Origin: Gyromitra esculenta
Lineage: Eukaryota; Ascomycota; Pezizomycetes; Pezizales; Discinaceae
Assembly: GCA_038503075.1 (NCBI GenBank)
Contig: JBCAML010000001.1
Span: 1,736,001 to 1,800,000 of the forward strand
Reading direction: 5' to 3'
DNA length: 64,000 bases
Shown here one piece after another: positions 33,301-45,848 of the stretch. Every line of letters begins with the position of its first letter. Positions within the stretch are counted from its first letter, which is position 1. A model generated the notes under the pieces. That model made no database searches. It saw only the letters and a program-made list of their open reading frames with translations, and was not told where the DNA came from. The position numbers were made by a program, and so were the translations under genes.

Positions 33301-36300
33301 TGCTTTGACAGATGGAACCACACACGCGAAAATCGGATTTTAACTACATTGAGCCTATCTGGGATGCTATAAAAGATGAAGTTAAAAACACGGTAGGTAT
33401 TAATCCACAAAAGAGCTGGTTTGCGAAGTCTTTATACTTGCATGGCATATAATATATACCCCCCTTATCTATCATAGCTGGGGGAGTGAAAGCTTTTATC
33501 CCAAAAAATTTGGGATTCCATGGCCGGAGTTGAACCTGTGCTGTTTAATACCGACAAATGAGTCTTCACTGCTTTGTTTATGTATCCACCACGTACACTA
33601 ACGGTCTCTACGGAATCTACGAGATATTATCCTACAGACGGATACATAGAGCAAGGGTTCGAGAAAGGCCCCAAGAAAAGTATCAAAAAGGTGTTAGGAA
33701 ATGCGTATGTGGGAAAACGCACCAGATATGGGAAGTTTCCATTTCGGGATATATTATCACTTTACCAGCCATCGTCTCCCAGAAGCACACCAAACAGTAT
33801 ACCTCCCAAAAAATATCATGCGAGAAATGCATGAAGTAACTTATTATCCTAGTGACGGGGCAAAGTTGTATATGCTTAGATTATATATCTCGTGACCTTA
33901 CGACTAATTGCACCCTAGCAGCTACCCAAACTTGACTACATCCATAAGTTAAATTTACAATTTCCTTAATCGAAAAAAGGTTCAATATATATAGACATTG
34001 TCAGACAAAAAAAAAAGGGACTTATATAGTGCGTGTACGCTTAAACTTTGCCCACCACTTTAGGTCGAAATACCGACACCCACAGCTAACCAGATTCCTT
34101 AAGAAAACTTGTGAAACCTAGAATGATAACAGTGAAGCTCTGCAAGTTTTTGTAGGACATGATGATAAGTGGTTGTGGTGGAATAAAACCTCATTTTTGG
34201 CTGTAAAAAGTTCAGTTTGGAGCATTCTAAGAGATACTGCACACATGACCAAATATACATAGAGGAACTTTAAATCAAGTATCAGTTTTTAAAGCTTAGT
34301 TTAAGCATCAACACTAATAAAGTGACCATATCTGACAGCATTCGTCTTTTAGGGCATTGGTGATTGAAATATTTAGGTTGAGGGTTTTTTCTATAAAATT
34401 TAGTGAGGCACTAGTGAAGTTTTGTAAGACAAAGGCGTTCCACATACCAATTCGATTGGTCCAAGTTTAAGTGTGCACGCACCATAGATCTGCGATCCTA
34501 GGGGGAAAGAAGCTGCCAGAGCATAGCTAGTTGATACGTACGACGCACGGATATAACACACATATGCATCTTTATAAGGATCATTCCCGTTACTAATATA
34601 TATATAGCTAGGCATCTCAAAAAGAGAGTTCTGAATCTTAGTTTCTTTGTTTTAAGTACTCGGTTAACTTTGCGTTTGTGTTCGTTGAGTACATGGAGCT
34701 AAGCCTTTCTTCCTCTTTCTTTCTTTCTTTCTTTCGAAAAGCGGGTGAACCGGAGCTCTGTGCTGATTGCAAATATATTAATGATTTATTTGAGCATCCA
34801 GAAACTACTACTAAAGCAGCTGTTGTGGGTTTTAAGATAACAAGCCTAGCTATAGAAGTATCTTTGTAAGTGTCATTCGGTGGGGACATGCCATCGTTCT
34901 AGAACAACCCAAAGAATCTCCAAACCAAACCTAGATAAATCCAAATATAGCTGCCCAGCAGAAGTGCCTAGCAAAAGAACTCGTCTAGGCAAAACCACTT
35001 TCTAGCACTGTGCATAAACAATTCCTGAAAGGGCTCCACGCGCTTGTTTCAAGGCCGAGTCACTTGACCCACGGGGGGTACGAACAATCGAGAACCACGG
35101 TCCCATTCGTGATCGATCGTACAAAACATTATTCGAGTATGCGTGAACACTTACGGGAAAATGAGAAATGAAAGAGGGTTGAAACCTCAATTTATGATTA
35201 ACAACCTGCTGATCTATTCCCGGTTAAAAGAGTGCTGCTTGGTAGCTTCCTCTCAAAGGCTTGCTAGAATTTAATAGTGGGATGTCCATGACCATTAATC
35301 AACTCCAAATGCCAGTACAAGTGAGGTCCCGTGTTACCACGGACTAGGGCTACTTTAAGCCTAGAGAAGCAGATGTATCATTTGGGTAACCGGGTAAATG
35401 GTTGTATTTTTCGGGTTCCAACTCAGAGATTTACAGTTAGCAAATGCATGCAACCGTGTCTGTTAAGTCTCCAGAATAGACGACATAACATAACCAACCA
35501 AAGCCTTCTAGATACCTGTATCAATGGTTGGTAGAGAGAACCGTAGAAGTCCAGGGTCTGGGCGCTTTGATAACAGCACCAACAAAAACGAATTCAGTAA
35601 ACCAACAATAACCGTTTGGAGCCGATTATCGTACATCCCTGAAGTTTTCGAGGGACACGAAGGAAGCTATTCAGACAACTAAACATAGTAGAAGTTTATA
35701 AATTTTAGTTTTTGGAAATTATTCTTGCTTATAGTCGTAGATGTACTGAATATATTAGTACATTTACATATACCATTCCCAAGGTGTATGTCTTGTTGCG
35801 CGGACTATGCGCTTATGCTACAAAATGTACTTACCAACGCAAGTCCCACCAAGTAGGGATTTCGAGACGGGACCAATTAGGCAATATTGATATATTTCCA
35901 TTTTATACATAACTACATGTATACATGTAAAGTAAAGTACCGATGCGTAAAAGCCGTGTTAGCACATACACGTATATGTACATGTAGCTATGGCTAAAAT
36001 ATTTCCGAATGTTGCTTCTGCTGCTGTAACCTCGAGCTGTGTTACTTAACTCCCCTCCCCACATCGATGTGAAACGTGTTCTGTCGTACAGATTTCTACA
36101 GGTTTCACCGTACGCGTGTCCTCCCTGCAACATCGCTCCGCACGTTAATGTATTATCGAGTGCTTCATGATGCATATGGAGACACAGAGTGCTTACTTGC
36201 GGCTCTTTTCATTCCCCGAGTGGGAGGAGCAACAGGCAACCATGTGCCGTTAACAAGCGAACACCCAGCAGTCACCCCATTTGATGCACAGCCCACAAGG

Positions 36301-36622
36301 TCGATCCTACCACTGTTCATGCTTTCAGCCTTGCCTTCAGCCTTGTTTTGCAGCTCTTCACCAATGACGTGACGCATTGGCTCCTCTGCGTTACAGTGAC
36401 TCTACTTCCCCCAGTTCTTCATTTTGCTGGGGCTCTGACCGGAGGGTTGGTATATCAATACACATCTCTCCCTCTCTCCTGCCTTCTCTTCTCTCCTGTT
36501 CCCCTCCATCCATTTTTTGTCCGCCGAAGATTTACGACAGCCGCAGATATATTTTTTACCCCAGGCGATTATATACAGCGAGCTGCCCCCGCGAAGTCAC
36601 TTGCGGATACGTGTAGATAGCA
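30358..36622. other. Gene-free stretch (6.3 kb)
   Basis: I see no supportable gene. All frames are short, without domains or sensible splice partners. 36430-36530 is pyrimidine-rich and is probably the promoter/5' region of the Rho gene that begins at 36623. Confidence 0.5.
34715..34735 (+). repeat. (CTTT)5 microsatellite
   Basis: Five perfect CTTT units plus a C within a pyrimidine-rich tract. No coding or regulatory meaning can be assigned. Confidence 0.85.
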
Positions 36623-37448
36623 ATGGTTAGGGTATGTACATGCTTCACATACACCTCTCGTTAGCGCTAGATATTGTCTATGTCCTATGGAGCTCAGGCC
36701 TCACTACCCACTCAGCACCAAGTTCTCATAACAAATACTGGAAATCATGCACTTCAAACATATCCCCAGCTTCTACCTACACCCTCCTCATTAGCGCTTC
36801 ACAGTTATACTAACCATATACTCTCATTTAAAGAAGCCCTTGCGTGATGCCAACGGCGCATATCGCCGAAAGCTAGTGATAGTCGGTGATGGTGCCTGCG
36901 GAAAAACATGTCTTCTCATGCGCTTCACCAAAGACAAATTCGACCCTGAAGGCTACATCCCAACAGTCTTCGACAACTATGTCGCCGACGTAAGCCTATC
37001 CGACGGGCGTCGTGTCGAACTGGCCCTCTGGGATACGGCAGGACAGGAGGACTATGACCGTTTGCGACCATTGAGCTACCCCGATACAAACGTGGTGCTC
37101 ATTTGCATATCCGTCGATTCGCCAGACTCGTTGCAGAACGTGTATGAAAAATGGATCCAGGAGGTGAAACACTTCTGCAGTGTGCAGCCAATTGTGTTGG
37201 TTGGATGCAAGAAGGATCTAAGGGACGATGAAGTAACGAAGAGGAAGCTGTGGGAGAGCGCTGGGAGATATCCGTTGACGGAGGAGGATGGAAAGAACGC
37301 GGCGACGGAGTTGAATATGGATGCGTACTTGGAGTGTTCGGCAAAGACTGGAGAGGGTGTTAAAACTGTGTTTGAAGAGGCGACGAAAATCTCGTTAAAA
37401 CCATTGTATCACAAACGCCCCAGGCCCGGGGGATGTGTGGTTTTGTGA
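36623..37448 (+). CDS. Rho-family small GTPase, Rho1-like but divergent
   Basis: This is a membrane-anchored molecular switch of the Rho family, 207 residues. Exon 1 is only nine bases (ATG GTT AGG, 36623-36631), followed by a GTATGT donor. A TACTAAC branch point (36808-36814) and acceptor at 36833 lead into exon 2 (36834-37448). Nucleotide-binding motifs are complete: P-loop GDGACGKT (residues 21-28), switch I PTVFDNY with Thr47, [18 protein letters not shown] (from 70), GCKKDLR, and ECSAKTGEG. It ends in [11 protein letters not shown], a short basic region and a CAAX box predicted to be geranylgeranylated. Compared with fungal Rho1 it has one extra residue before switch I ([12 protein letters not shown]) and another in the following strand ([10 protein letters not shown]), so effector choice may differ. 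It is probably an additional Rho paralogue rather than the housekeeping Rho1. Confidence 0.9.
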
Positions 37449-38668
37449 AGTATGAGGGATGGGGATGGAGTTTGTTATTCAGAGGCGCTGATGTTATGGG
37501 TTTTCACTATCCGTTGTCGTATTTTGTTTTCCGTGTTTTTATATCGTATCCTCAGTCAATGAAAGAAAGAAAAAAGTGGGTAATTGTATTGCTTTCGTCA
37601 CACAATCTGAATGTTCTTAGGTAGCTATGGTTTGAAATTTTACCTCGAGATTTTTTTTTAAAAAAACCCTACAATTACTTGTACGTAAGTGGTCAAAAGC
37701 ACAACCCTTAAACCTGATGGCTTGGTTTGATACTGAGTGAGCTTAGACCCCGATAAAGACAGATCACACGGTGAGGCTTCCCCCCTCTGACTCTTCGGTG
37801 GCTCCCCCGCCGGAATTTCCCGTTTTTTGATTAGTGCCTTTCCTAGGCTCTGGTAGGTAACCACCAATACGCAGGTGTGCCTAACTTAGCCCTTGCTTCC
37901 ACAACAACCTATGATGAGATGGGGACCCCCAGTGCTAGACACAATATCAAAAGTGAGCTGCTTTCCGCTATTGCTCCCGTTTCCGCACATGTGATGGCTT
38001 TAACGGCAACTCACAGCCCACAAGTGACAAGTGGGATAAAATTCCCCGATACATCACGAAAAGATATTCCAACGCAAAGCTCTCACGAATACTGTGTGTC
38101 ACCGATAATAAATCTCAAGCACATTTTAGAGCGTCCTACTACCTATGTGAGTACACAGATTGAAGTGTGGCTGTCAAGTAAGGTTAGGTTTTTCTTGTTT
38201 CCTTTGTTCTAAGTCTTTTCTTCATCACAGCACACCAATACATCGCAGAGCAAGCGAAAAGACGGTACGAATCAATCACGATGATTGTTTCTACCATGTG
38301 TACCTAAAGTTGTAACTACTGATTGAGGCCTGGTTTTAGTCTTTAGTAAGCTTGTAAGTAATTTCACTTCATCGCTAATCACTCGCAGTATGACTTCCTC
38401 GCTGAATTTTTATCAGTACAAGTGAATATCCAAGAATCGAATGGTTGGGATATTTGGTTTAGGCAACCTTAGATCACTTGAGCTTGGTAAGTGGGTCAGA
38501 CACTACGATTGTGTAATCACCAAGAGCCTGTCTTTGTTCGTACCTGCTTTGTTCAGAACAAAGGCCGCGTCAATTAAAAGAGAGCAATAAACGGGTACAG
38601 TGCAACTCACCTCTAATATCACGCACTGTGATACCCTAAACTCCCTTTGCTTTCCCAAAAATCTACTC
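37449..38668. other. Intergenic between Rho GTPase and coiled-coil gene
   Basis: This holds the Rho 3' flank and the promoter side of the next gene. No gene or RNA structure is supported. A plus-strand frame at 37877-38212 has no recognisable feature. Confidence 0.5.
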
Positions 38669-41600
38669 ATGAGTTCCTCCGACGAAGATTCCAGGAAAAG
38701 CTCTAACGGAAGCTTTGATAGAAGCTCCGACGAGAGTTCGGATTTCAAGAGAGACCGCATAAACTGGGACCCCGATAAAGCCGTATTCACATTCCCTAGA
38801 ATGCCTTCTAACAAAAACGGGAAGAAAAAACGGGGAAACTCTCTGCCACCCTTACGCAGAAGCTCTCTGTTCTCAGGAGACTCGGACTCCATGGAGGAGC
38901 AACCGCCCACCCTCTCCCGAAAAAGAAAACGAGATACTAATATCAAATCGTTTCCACCTGTAGAATACCCCAGATTACCCTCCTCCCCAACTTACCGTAG
39001 CAGAAAATCGCAGCCCGCTTCGCCAAAGCCAGCGGAAGAGGACTCATTTCACGATCTGGTCGAAGAAAACAACGAACTGAGAGCCCGAATACAAGCGTCT
39101 GAGTATATTGAGAACCAATTCATCGAGGCTGCTTCGTCGATCGGCGAAGTCGCTTTTTCAAGCCCTTTCGAGGAATGCAATATCGAGCCTCTGCAGCGGA
39201 CATTAAGCAACATCAATCATCCCGCGGCAGAAGGATGCCTCGCTCTCCTCGAGAAACTCGCCGAGACGCGTGACCATTTCGCGCAGGCTCGGATCCGCGA
39301 AGCAGAACAACTTATCAGGATCGAAGAACTCGATGATGTTTCATATCAACTGGAGATCCTACAGAAGAAGATTGAGCTGCTTGAAGGAGAAAATAAGGAG
39401 CTCAAAAAAGACCTCGCGGACTCGAACTGGAAGTCTTTGAACAAGCCCACAAAGTTCAAAGAGAAAGCGCAAATCAAAACGTTGATAGGGGTGAACAGGA
39501 GGTTCAAGGAGATTCAAAGGAAAGACCGGGCGACTATCTCAAAATTGCGGTCGGATGTCGAGGGTTTGAAGGATGATAATCACCGCATAGAAAAGCAGAA
39601 AATTCAACTCAAGGAATCAGCGCAGAGCTACTTAACCGTTCTAGAACGATTTTATGAAAAACTTCGAAACAAAAAATCTACCGATGGATTAGGCTCCGAT
39701 CCTACCGGCGCCACCGAACGGCTTGAGAAGTATAACGCGGAGAATAAGAAAGCAGCTGTTGGTTTAGAAAAAGTGATGGATATGCTCAACAACAAAGACT
39801 TCGTTAGCACCTTTGGTTCATTATCTGCCGAAAATCCATATGACTTCCCCACCTTTAGCTCTTTCTCAACCAGTATTATGGTGTTTGCTGCGGGCGGTTT
39901 TAGGCCGGATGCACGTCTTGGGGACATTGAAGAAGAAGAATTGGAACCACCCTCAGTGGCAATAGACCTCAAAGATATCCCAGCAAACGATCCTTGCAGA
40001 ATCCCGAAAGAAGCACTCATCCGAATCCAAAAAGAATGGGGCGCGTACACGGAGGCTATGAACAAGAAATATGAGGCGGACAAGGAACAATACGAGAAAA
40101 AGGCCTCCTCTGAAGGAGCAATATTGAAGGCGGCAGGTCTTATAATGTCGGCAGATATGACGGTGATGCAAAAAGAAATCACAAGGCTGGAAGGAGAAAT
40201 CAAAGATATGCGCTCATGTGATGATGTCCGAGCAGAACTCCAGAGAATCGAGCAAAAAAATAGAGATTTAGAAAAGAAACTCAGTGAGCGCGCAGCTAAT
40301 CCACCAACTGGAGGGCAGGCCCCAACGGAAAATATCAAGAAGCTGCAAGACAAAATCACTGAACTGGAAGCACAGATCAAGGTTTTGCATTCATGTGACG
40401 ATATCAGGGAACAGCTCAAACGAGCTAAGAAAGAAAAGAGCGATCTGGAAAATAAGCTCGAGCTTGCCCAAAACACACCAGTTGATGGGGATTATCAGTC
40501 ACGGGTGGACAGGGCGTTGGAAAAACAGAGAATAAGATATGTGAGAAGAATTAATATCTTGCATAGAAGAAAGCAACAAGAAATGTTTTCGATCGATAAA
40601 CGGATTGGAAAGCTCAGAAACACCACGCTAGCAGATCTGTTAATACAAGACGGGCCACCGATTAAAGAATATAGCGATGCTTGGTTCGCGACGCAGTGGG
40701 AAATACTCTACGATAGGGTTGCTATACTCTGCAACATTAACTACTGCGGACGGGATGACCACATAGACTTCTTATACAGAGACACCGCAAACCGGGACGG
40801 CCTTCTTTCGTATTATCTACGAGATGTCGTTCTTTCGGAACGCTCTATGCATAACCGCATCAACGAGGTTACTACAACGTCTGGACAGTCCTACAGAGCG
40901 AGGGTAGCTACCGCAATAGTCTTTAGAATACTCGTCGAGGAAATATTTAATCCGATACGGTTCTTGGTGAATTTACAATTTCAGGAGCCTACCCAAACTT
41001 GGAGAAAAAAGCTACAACTCAGGAGAGCGTTTGAGACTTTTGGGAGGCCCAGGGCCGAATACAGACCGAGTTTCCAAGACCGATCAAGTTGGTATACAGC
41101 AAACGTAGAAAATAGAGAGGGATTCGAACGCCACGCGAGAAAACGAGCGACTGGCTTCAACTATATCAGAGAGATGGAGGACAAGAACTATGGCGAGGAT
41201 AACGACACAGGTAGGCCGATTCATGGATGAGTTTTATTCACTTTCTGTGCTAACCATTCCTACTAGACGCTCTCATTTTCAACACTGTGCGAGCCAAAAT
41301 GATATTGGCCATGTTTCAGAGCGTTGACGATGAAATACTGCATGTAAAATTTCAAGAACTTCGTAGCGATATCTCCATGCTTATTCGAGACACGCTCGCA
41401 CCCATACGCCTGCCTCGAGGGCAAGCTGGCTTCGGCCAACTTGAAGCTTGGGACGGACAATCTCTCAAATTCGCGGTTGAGGAAATACTCAAACTCGCCT
41501 TCAACATAGCTGTAACCATGAGAACTCAGCGCAGAATCATCTACGTCGACCTTGAAGGGCTAGAACTGATGGCTATGTTGCCTTTTAAAACGGATACTAT

Positions 41601-41829
41601 GACGGATGCTGAGCAACCAGAAAATCTAACTCGCGCCCAACGAGACCAACATGACAAGGATATACAAGCAAAAACAGATGCCTTCGAAACAGCTAGGATG
41701 AATCCAATAGGAAAGGTAGAGGTCGTTGTCCAACCAGCTTTATGGAGGAAGGGAGATGAACGCGGAGGTTACTCTGCTGCCAACGTTCACGTAATTAGTA
41801 AATCAAAGGTCATCACTCGTGTAACTTGA
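38669..41829 (+). CDS. Large coiled-coil protein of unknown function (one intron)
   Basis: This is a predicted 1034-residue protein. Exon 1 is 38669-41210 and exon 2 is 41267-41829. The 56 nt intron has a GTAGGC donor, a CTAAC branch point and a TACTAG acceptor, and the phase-1 join is in frame (NDT-D-ALIFNT). The first ATG in the frame is at 38669. The N-terminus is Ser/Asp/Glu-rich with basic clusters (KNGKKKRG, RKRKRD) that could be nuclear signals. Coiled coils occupy roughly residues 130-360 and 480-640 (repeated acidic/basic heptads such as KIELLEGENKELKKDL). The C-terminal 380 residues look globular (FATQWEILYDRVAILCNINYC; an arginine-rich stretch before the intron). I do not recognise the family. 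A structural or heterochromatin-type role is conceivable but unsupported. Confidence 0.85.
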
Positions 41830-42428
41830 TCCTCGTGAGTTAAAGCTCCCCGCTAATTTTTCTACCTTGGTATGGGAACTAACTCACTGATGAATATATA
41901 GTAACGGATCTAAATGTTCCAAAATAGAGTATTAAAATCGGCATGGTTGCAACCGCTCGAGGGATAGCTTATAGGGGTTTGAAAAGAATGCTTTGTTTTT
42001 TGTTTTATTTTATTTTAACCTTTATTAGTTACGAGACCAAGGAAAAAGGTCTCACTTTGTGACATCAATTTCCGATTCCAGTATACCAGCCTAGCTCCTA
42101 GTTTCCTTCAATCCCATGCACATTTATACGTACCTAATCCACTTTACATATACGAGATTATTTTTTTGGAGGGAATCGATAACCGCGCGTGATGTCGATG
42201 TAGTGAGATTATTTTATACGAATTACATTTGATGGTTCATTCTTTTTCTAGGTAAATATACTGATTCCAAGGCGTATATGAACTGTAATTTTAAAAACCC
42301 ATGGCCATTACACCGCCATCTAACATTACAAACGAGCTGGTCGCCTAAGTTTTCTATATCAATTCACTGAGACTAGCGGCTATCTACACGACTATGCTGT
42401 GGCGCTTCAGTGCTTCCTCATCTTGCTA
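41830..42428. other. Intergenic
   Basis: AT-rich 3' flank of the coiled-coil gene. No gene or repeat is recognised. Confidence 0.5.
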
Positions 42429-43106
42429 CTATCCCCATCGAGCCCGGGGAATAGCTAGTTCTTTCGGCACAAGCATATCGAATAATTCTATATAAAGTTT
42501 ATCTGTTGCAAGGCTAGAGCGATCAGTCACGATATAGGGTTTGTGAATCCCAGTCTTTCGAGATCCAGGGGTTTGCTTTCTGGCGTTTTTAGCATTCTCA
42601 AATACCATTTGAATTTGGTCACTAGCCTCTTCAGCATCTCGACGCATCAAGAGCGCATCGAGTGTAGCCCCATCCATTCTCCTCCCTGTTTTGTTATTCA
42701 TCTCAGCATTGGAAAACATCTCGAGTGCCGATCTCAAACGAATCAAATCCTCGAAACAATGCTCAAGGTAGCAAAAATTTGAAGAATCAGGGCCTGTAAA
42801 ATCCAAGTTCAGTGAACCCTCGAGGATTTGCTTTGTCCTCTGAGACAGACGCCTGCAAGGGGCAAGCAGTCCAGTTTTTTTCGCCCCGCGTATTTCAAAA
42901 AAGTCCACAGAGCTTTGGGCCTTGTGACGAAGACTGTAGAAAAACTTAATGGTCTGTGATCTAGCTTCCGATTCCACTAGTAAAAGCCCTTTCCTTGGGA
43001 CACATAGTGGAGATATGTAGTAATCCTGGATACTCATGGTTTTGCAGTCAGAAATAGCAGAGGTTGTTGCTAATATGAAGTTTTGGTAGCTGCTATAGAT
43101 ATTCAT
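42429..43106 (-). CDS. Hypothetical protein, 225 residues
   Basis: This is a single open frame from an ATG at 43106 to TAG, unusually long for this otherwise stop-rich area. The product is hydrophilic with a helical middle (SNFCYLEHCFEDLIRLRSALEMFSN is followed by NNKTGRRMDG). It has no signal peptide or membrane segment and no family I recognise. It is convergent with the coiled-coil gene. It could be a real orphan gene or the surviving exon of a longer one, since the hydrophobic start of the frame is weak. Expression evidence would be needed to accept it. Confidence 0.4.
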   Translation of the reverse strand: MNIYSSYQNFILATTSAISDCKTMSIQDYYISPLCVPRKGLLLVESEARSQTIKFFYSLRHKAQSSVDFFEIRGAKKTGLLAPCRRLSQRTKQILEGSLNLDFTGPDSSNFCYLEHCFEDLIRLRSALEMFSNAEMNNKTGRRMDGATLDALLMRRDAEEASDQIQMVFENAKNARKQTPGSRKTGIHKPYIVTDRSSLATDKLYIELFDMLVPKELAIPRARWG

Positions 43107-43506
43107 AGGCAAGATTCCAGGAATATAGCTCAGTATCCAAATTTATAAAGGCTATACTGGGTTTTCCTTACTTCCCCCTTATAAAAGAGTTGGCAGCCAT
43201 ACCGGATACCGGTATTCTATGACTTATATAACACTGTGAGGAACAAAAACGAAGGCTAAGTCTACCATTGAATGGCCTATCTCCGAACTTTCAAACTCGA
43301 GCTAGGGCATCGCATTTGTAAGTAACTAATTTCCTGACTAATAAAATAGCCAACTGGCGGTTTTCTCGGTAGTATCTTAAGTACATGTATTTTTAACGCC
43401 TTCCGTGTCACGAACCACGGCAACCCCCAGATCAAGCTAAACCTAATACTAGTGCTCGGCAGCTAGCCTTCCTTAATTATAATGCCTAAATGGGACTTGG
43501 TGTCTA

Positions 43507-43619
43507 CTCGTAATTGACTGACGTTTTTGCACCGGGATGGCTCTGTATACCATACAAAATTGCAAAAAGTGTATGGGGCACGGGCCCAGCCTGGTGCACA
43601 AACGTCAGCCACTTACGAG
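43507..43619. mobile_element. MITE, 113 bp, TA-flanked
   Basis: The two arms are nearly complementary along about 45 bp each: CTCGTAATTGACTGACGTTT on the left, with the right arm ending AAACGTCAGCCACTTACGAG. TA flanks are at 43505-43506 and 43620-43621. The element is almost a single long hairpin. A diverged relative is at 57741-57859. Confidence 0.8.
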
Positions 43620-43621
43620 TA

Positions 43622-44334
43622 GAAATCCGCTGAAGTTGCCTCCGCGGCCGAGTTGCCTGCAAATATGTACCCGAAAATCAAATTTATTCCGCAATAATCT
43701 TTTCTGTGAGGGAGTCTGTAACAGCCTACAATTAAACTCAATCTCTCAGAATCTACTATAGCTTGTAAGCACCTATAGCTAAGCTAAGACTAACGTCTTC
43801 TGCAATTCAAACGGCAGCGAACACGAGGATCACAGACAACATACATACATACATATCTCCAGGTATCAAATTTAAAGGATACGATTTTAAGCCCAAACCC
43901 CTCGGCCCTCCCAAGGCAAACCGCCCAGCAGTCACTAAGGAACAAAATGACTCTTTTAATTAGATAATTTTTTGAACATTGCGTTCTTCAGCCCATGTAT
44001 CGAATAGTGAGAAGTGCTATCTAATTTGGATATAGCTGTTGGGCATCTAGGCGTCACGGCGCACATTTGATTGGTGCTTGTTTAAGGATGCGTCTCAACA
44101 ATACACATGATCGTCAGCTTCCTAAACTTTACCTGATCGATCTAATGCCGTACTTTATGTAGGGTCAATAGACTTTCAAAAAAAAAAACCTTCATTAGAA
44201 GTAGCTGTGTACTCCTCAAGTTCAAATGGCCTTCCTGTTATTGAAGATGCGACGCTACGAAATTCCTCTACGGTTAGGTTTTTTTTTCGTTTGCCCTTTC
44301 CAAACCGAAAAGGCTTACAGGAAATTTGTGTATG
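43622..44334. other. Intergenic
   Basis: No gene is supported. It contains short A-runs and a (ACAT)n-like tract near 43840. Confidence 0.45.
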
Positions 44335-44336
44335 TA

Positions 44337-44495
44337 CAGCGTACGGCAAAAAAAAAGATCGAGAAACTAGGGCCTCTGACAGGGTTCTGTGGCCAACAAA
44401 ACTGCTAGAATCTTCCTCGAAAAACTCTAGAGAGCCAGTTACAGCCCCCGAATCCCAAGTCTCACGTTTCTCGATCTTTTTTTTGCCGTACGCTG
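44337..44495. mobile_element. MITE, 159 bp, TA-flanked
   Basis: There are terminal inverted repeats of about 31 bp, CAGCGTACGGCAAAAAAA... and its complement, nearly perfect apart from the length of the A/T run. TA flanks are at 44335-44336 and 44496-44497. The CAG start fits pogo-type elements. The inside is non-coding. Confidence 0.85.
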
Positions 44496-44508
44496 TAGAG
44501 TACAGGTA

Positions 44509-44595
44509 CAGGCGTGTAAGGAAAGTCTCGACACCTCAGTTACTTCCTTGCTCGTGAGGTATGCATGTAGGGTGTCAAGACTTTCCTTGCACCTG
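44509..44595. mobile_element. Short hairpin MITE, 87 bp, TA-flanked
   Basis: The arms CAGGCGTGTAAGGAAAGTC and GACTTTCCTTGCACCTG pair with one small indel, and an inner pair (cctca/tgagg) extends the hairpin. TA flanks are at 44507-44508 and 44596-44597. It lies 13 bp from the previous MITE. Confidence 0.7.
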
Positions 44596-44597
44596 TA

Positions 44598-45848
44598 AAT
44601 ACATAACAAGGATGACACAATACATGGTTTCAGCCGCAACTCCCTGTTGATTCCCACCAAGTCGAGTCAAAAACAACATGTACTGGTAGGAAAGTACTCT
44701 AGAGTACCTGGCTGTGCCTGAACACCTAGATACCTTGGTAACATGTATGTAATGAACCCACACCACACCACACCACACTCCCATACGCATATACATTAAT
44801 GGCCGGCGGTCGATAATACCTCTCCGAGAAAAGCTTGCCCTAGGGACCCTGAAACAGCACAACGGCCGGGCTGGCTGTCCAGTCCGGCATTCATATATGG
44901 TAATCACACAAAATGTGTTATGACGAAACAGAATTTGCGATTGTCGAGAACAGACCACTACGGCCACGTTCCCCCCCCCCACAAATTCCCCTTCCACAAA
45001 TTTAACGAAGAAAAAAAAAAACGACATTCGAGCACACAGGCCAGGTTTAAAAGCACAGGGCCGGTTCCTACCTTGAAACGATCAGATTTAAGATTTTCGG
45101 GGAGAGGCGATCGCGAAGCATGTATCGCATATTGCCAACGGCAGAATACACACACACATGCATGTACACACCATAGCTAGGGACACGTTTGGTGGAGTCA
45201 CCACCCCATCAACAGAGAACAGAAGTCAAGTGCGCGTTTTTTTTTGTGAATCAATTTCTTTCTTTCTCTTTTTCTTTAGGGCATCTTTTCGTGAAGAGTC
45301 AGTCCTCTTTAGACACCAGCGGTATACTTCAAATAATAAGGAGAGGATATTTACCATATGCAACCACACAACCGAATGACAAAGAAAAACTCCGTAAGAA
45401 AAAAACACACACACAAAAAAAAAAGCACAATAACCCCCAAAATACAGCTCAACTACGAATATATGCCAGCGAGATTGCGTTTTTGTTTCGAAGCTGAGAA
45501 TGAGCTGATGCCGCGGAAATTCGTAGAATAGTAAAAGATAAAAATCGGTCTGGAAAAGACGGCACGTCATACAATTCGTTAAAACAGAATGATGGAAAAA
45601 AATGGAAAGGTATAAAATAAAAACGGCAGCAAGAAGCAAATAGAAAGGTAGAATCACAGATACAAATATGTATATAAGAAAAGGCTTTTTGATGCCTTCC
45701 TTTCTCAGAGGATCAGCAGACGATGAGTATGAAGTATTAGGCTCTTGGTCTCGAATGCCCAAGGCCATGACCGAAAACAGAGTTTTCTTGACAAAAGACT
45801 GAAACAAAGGGATGTCAAGTAACATGTAGGGAGGGGGGAAAAAAGCAC
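44598..45848. other. Gene-free stretch; 3' flank of the gene at 45849-46784
   Basis: A minus-strand frame (45226-45852) overlaps the end of the next gene. It is rich in Phe/Leu from T-rich sequence and is probably 3' UTR rather than protein coding. Simple repeats occur (accac near 44761, acac near 45149 and 45406). Confidence 0.5.

Noticed and set aside
33515..33600. tRNA-like 3' half (ggttcaactcc on the minus strand, followed by a T-run)
   Set aside because: The T stem does not pair and no A box or acceptor partner is found upstream.
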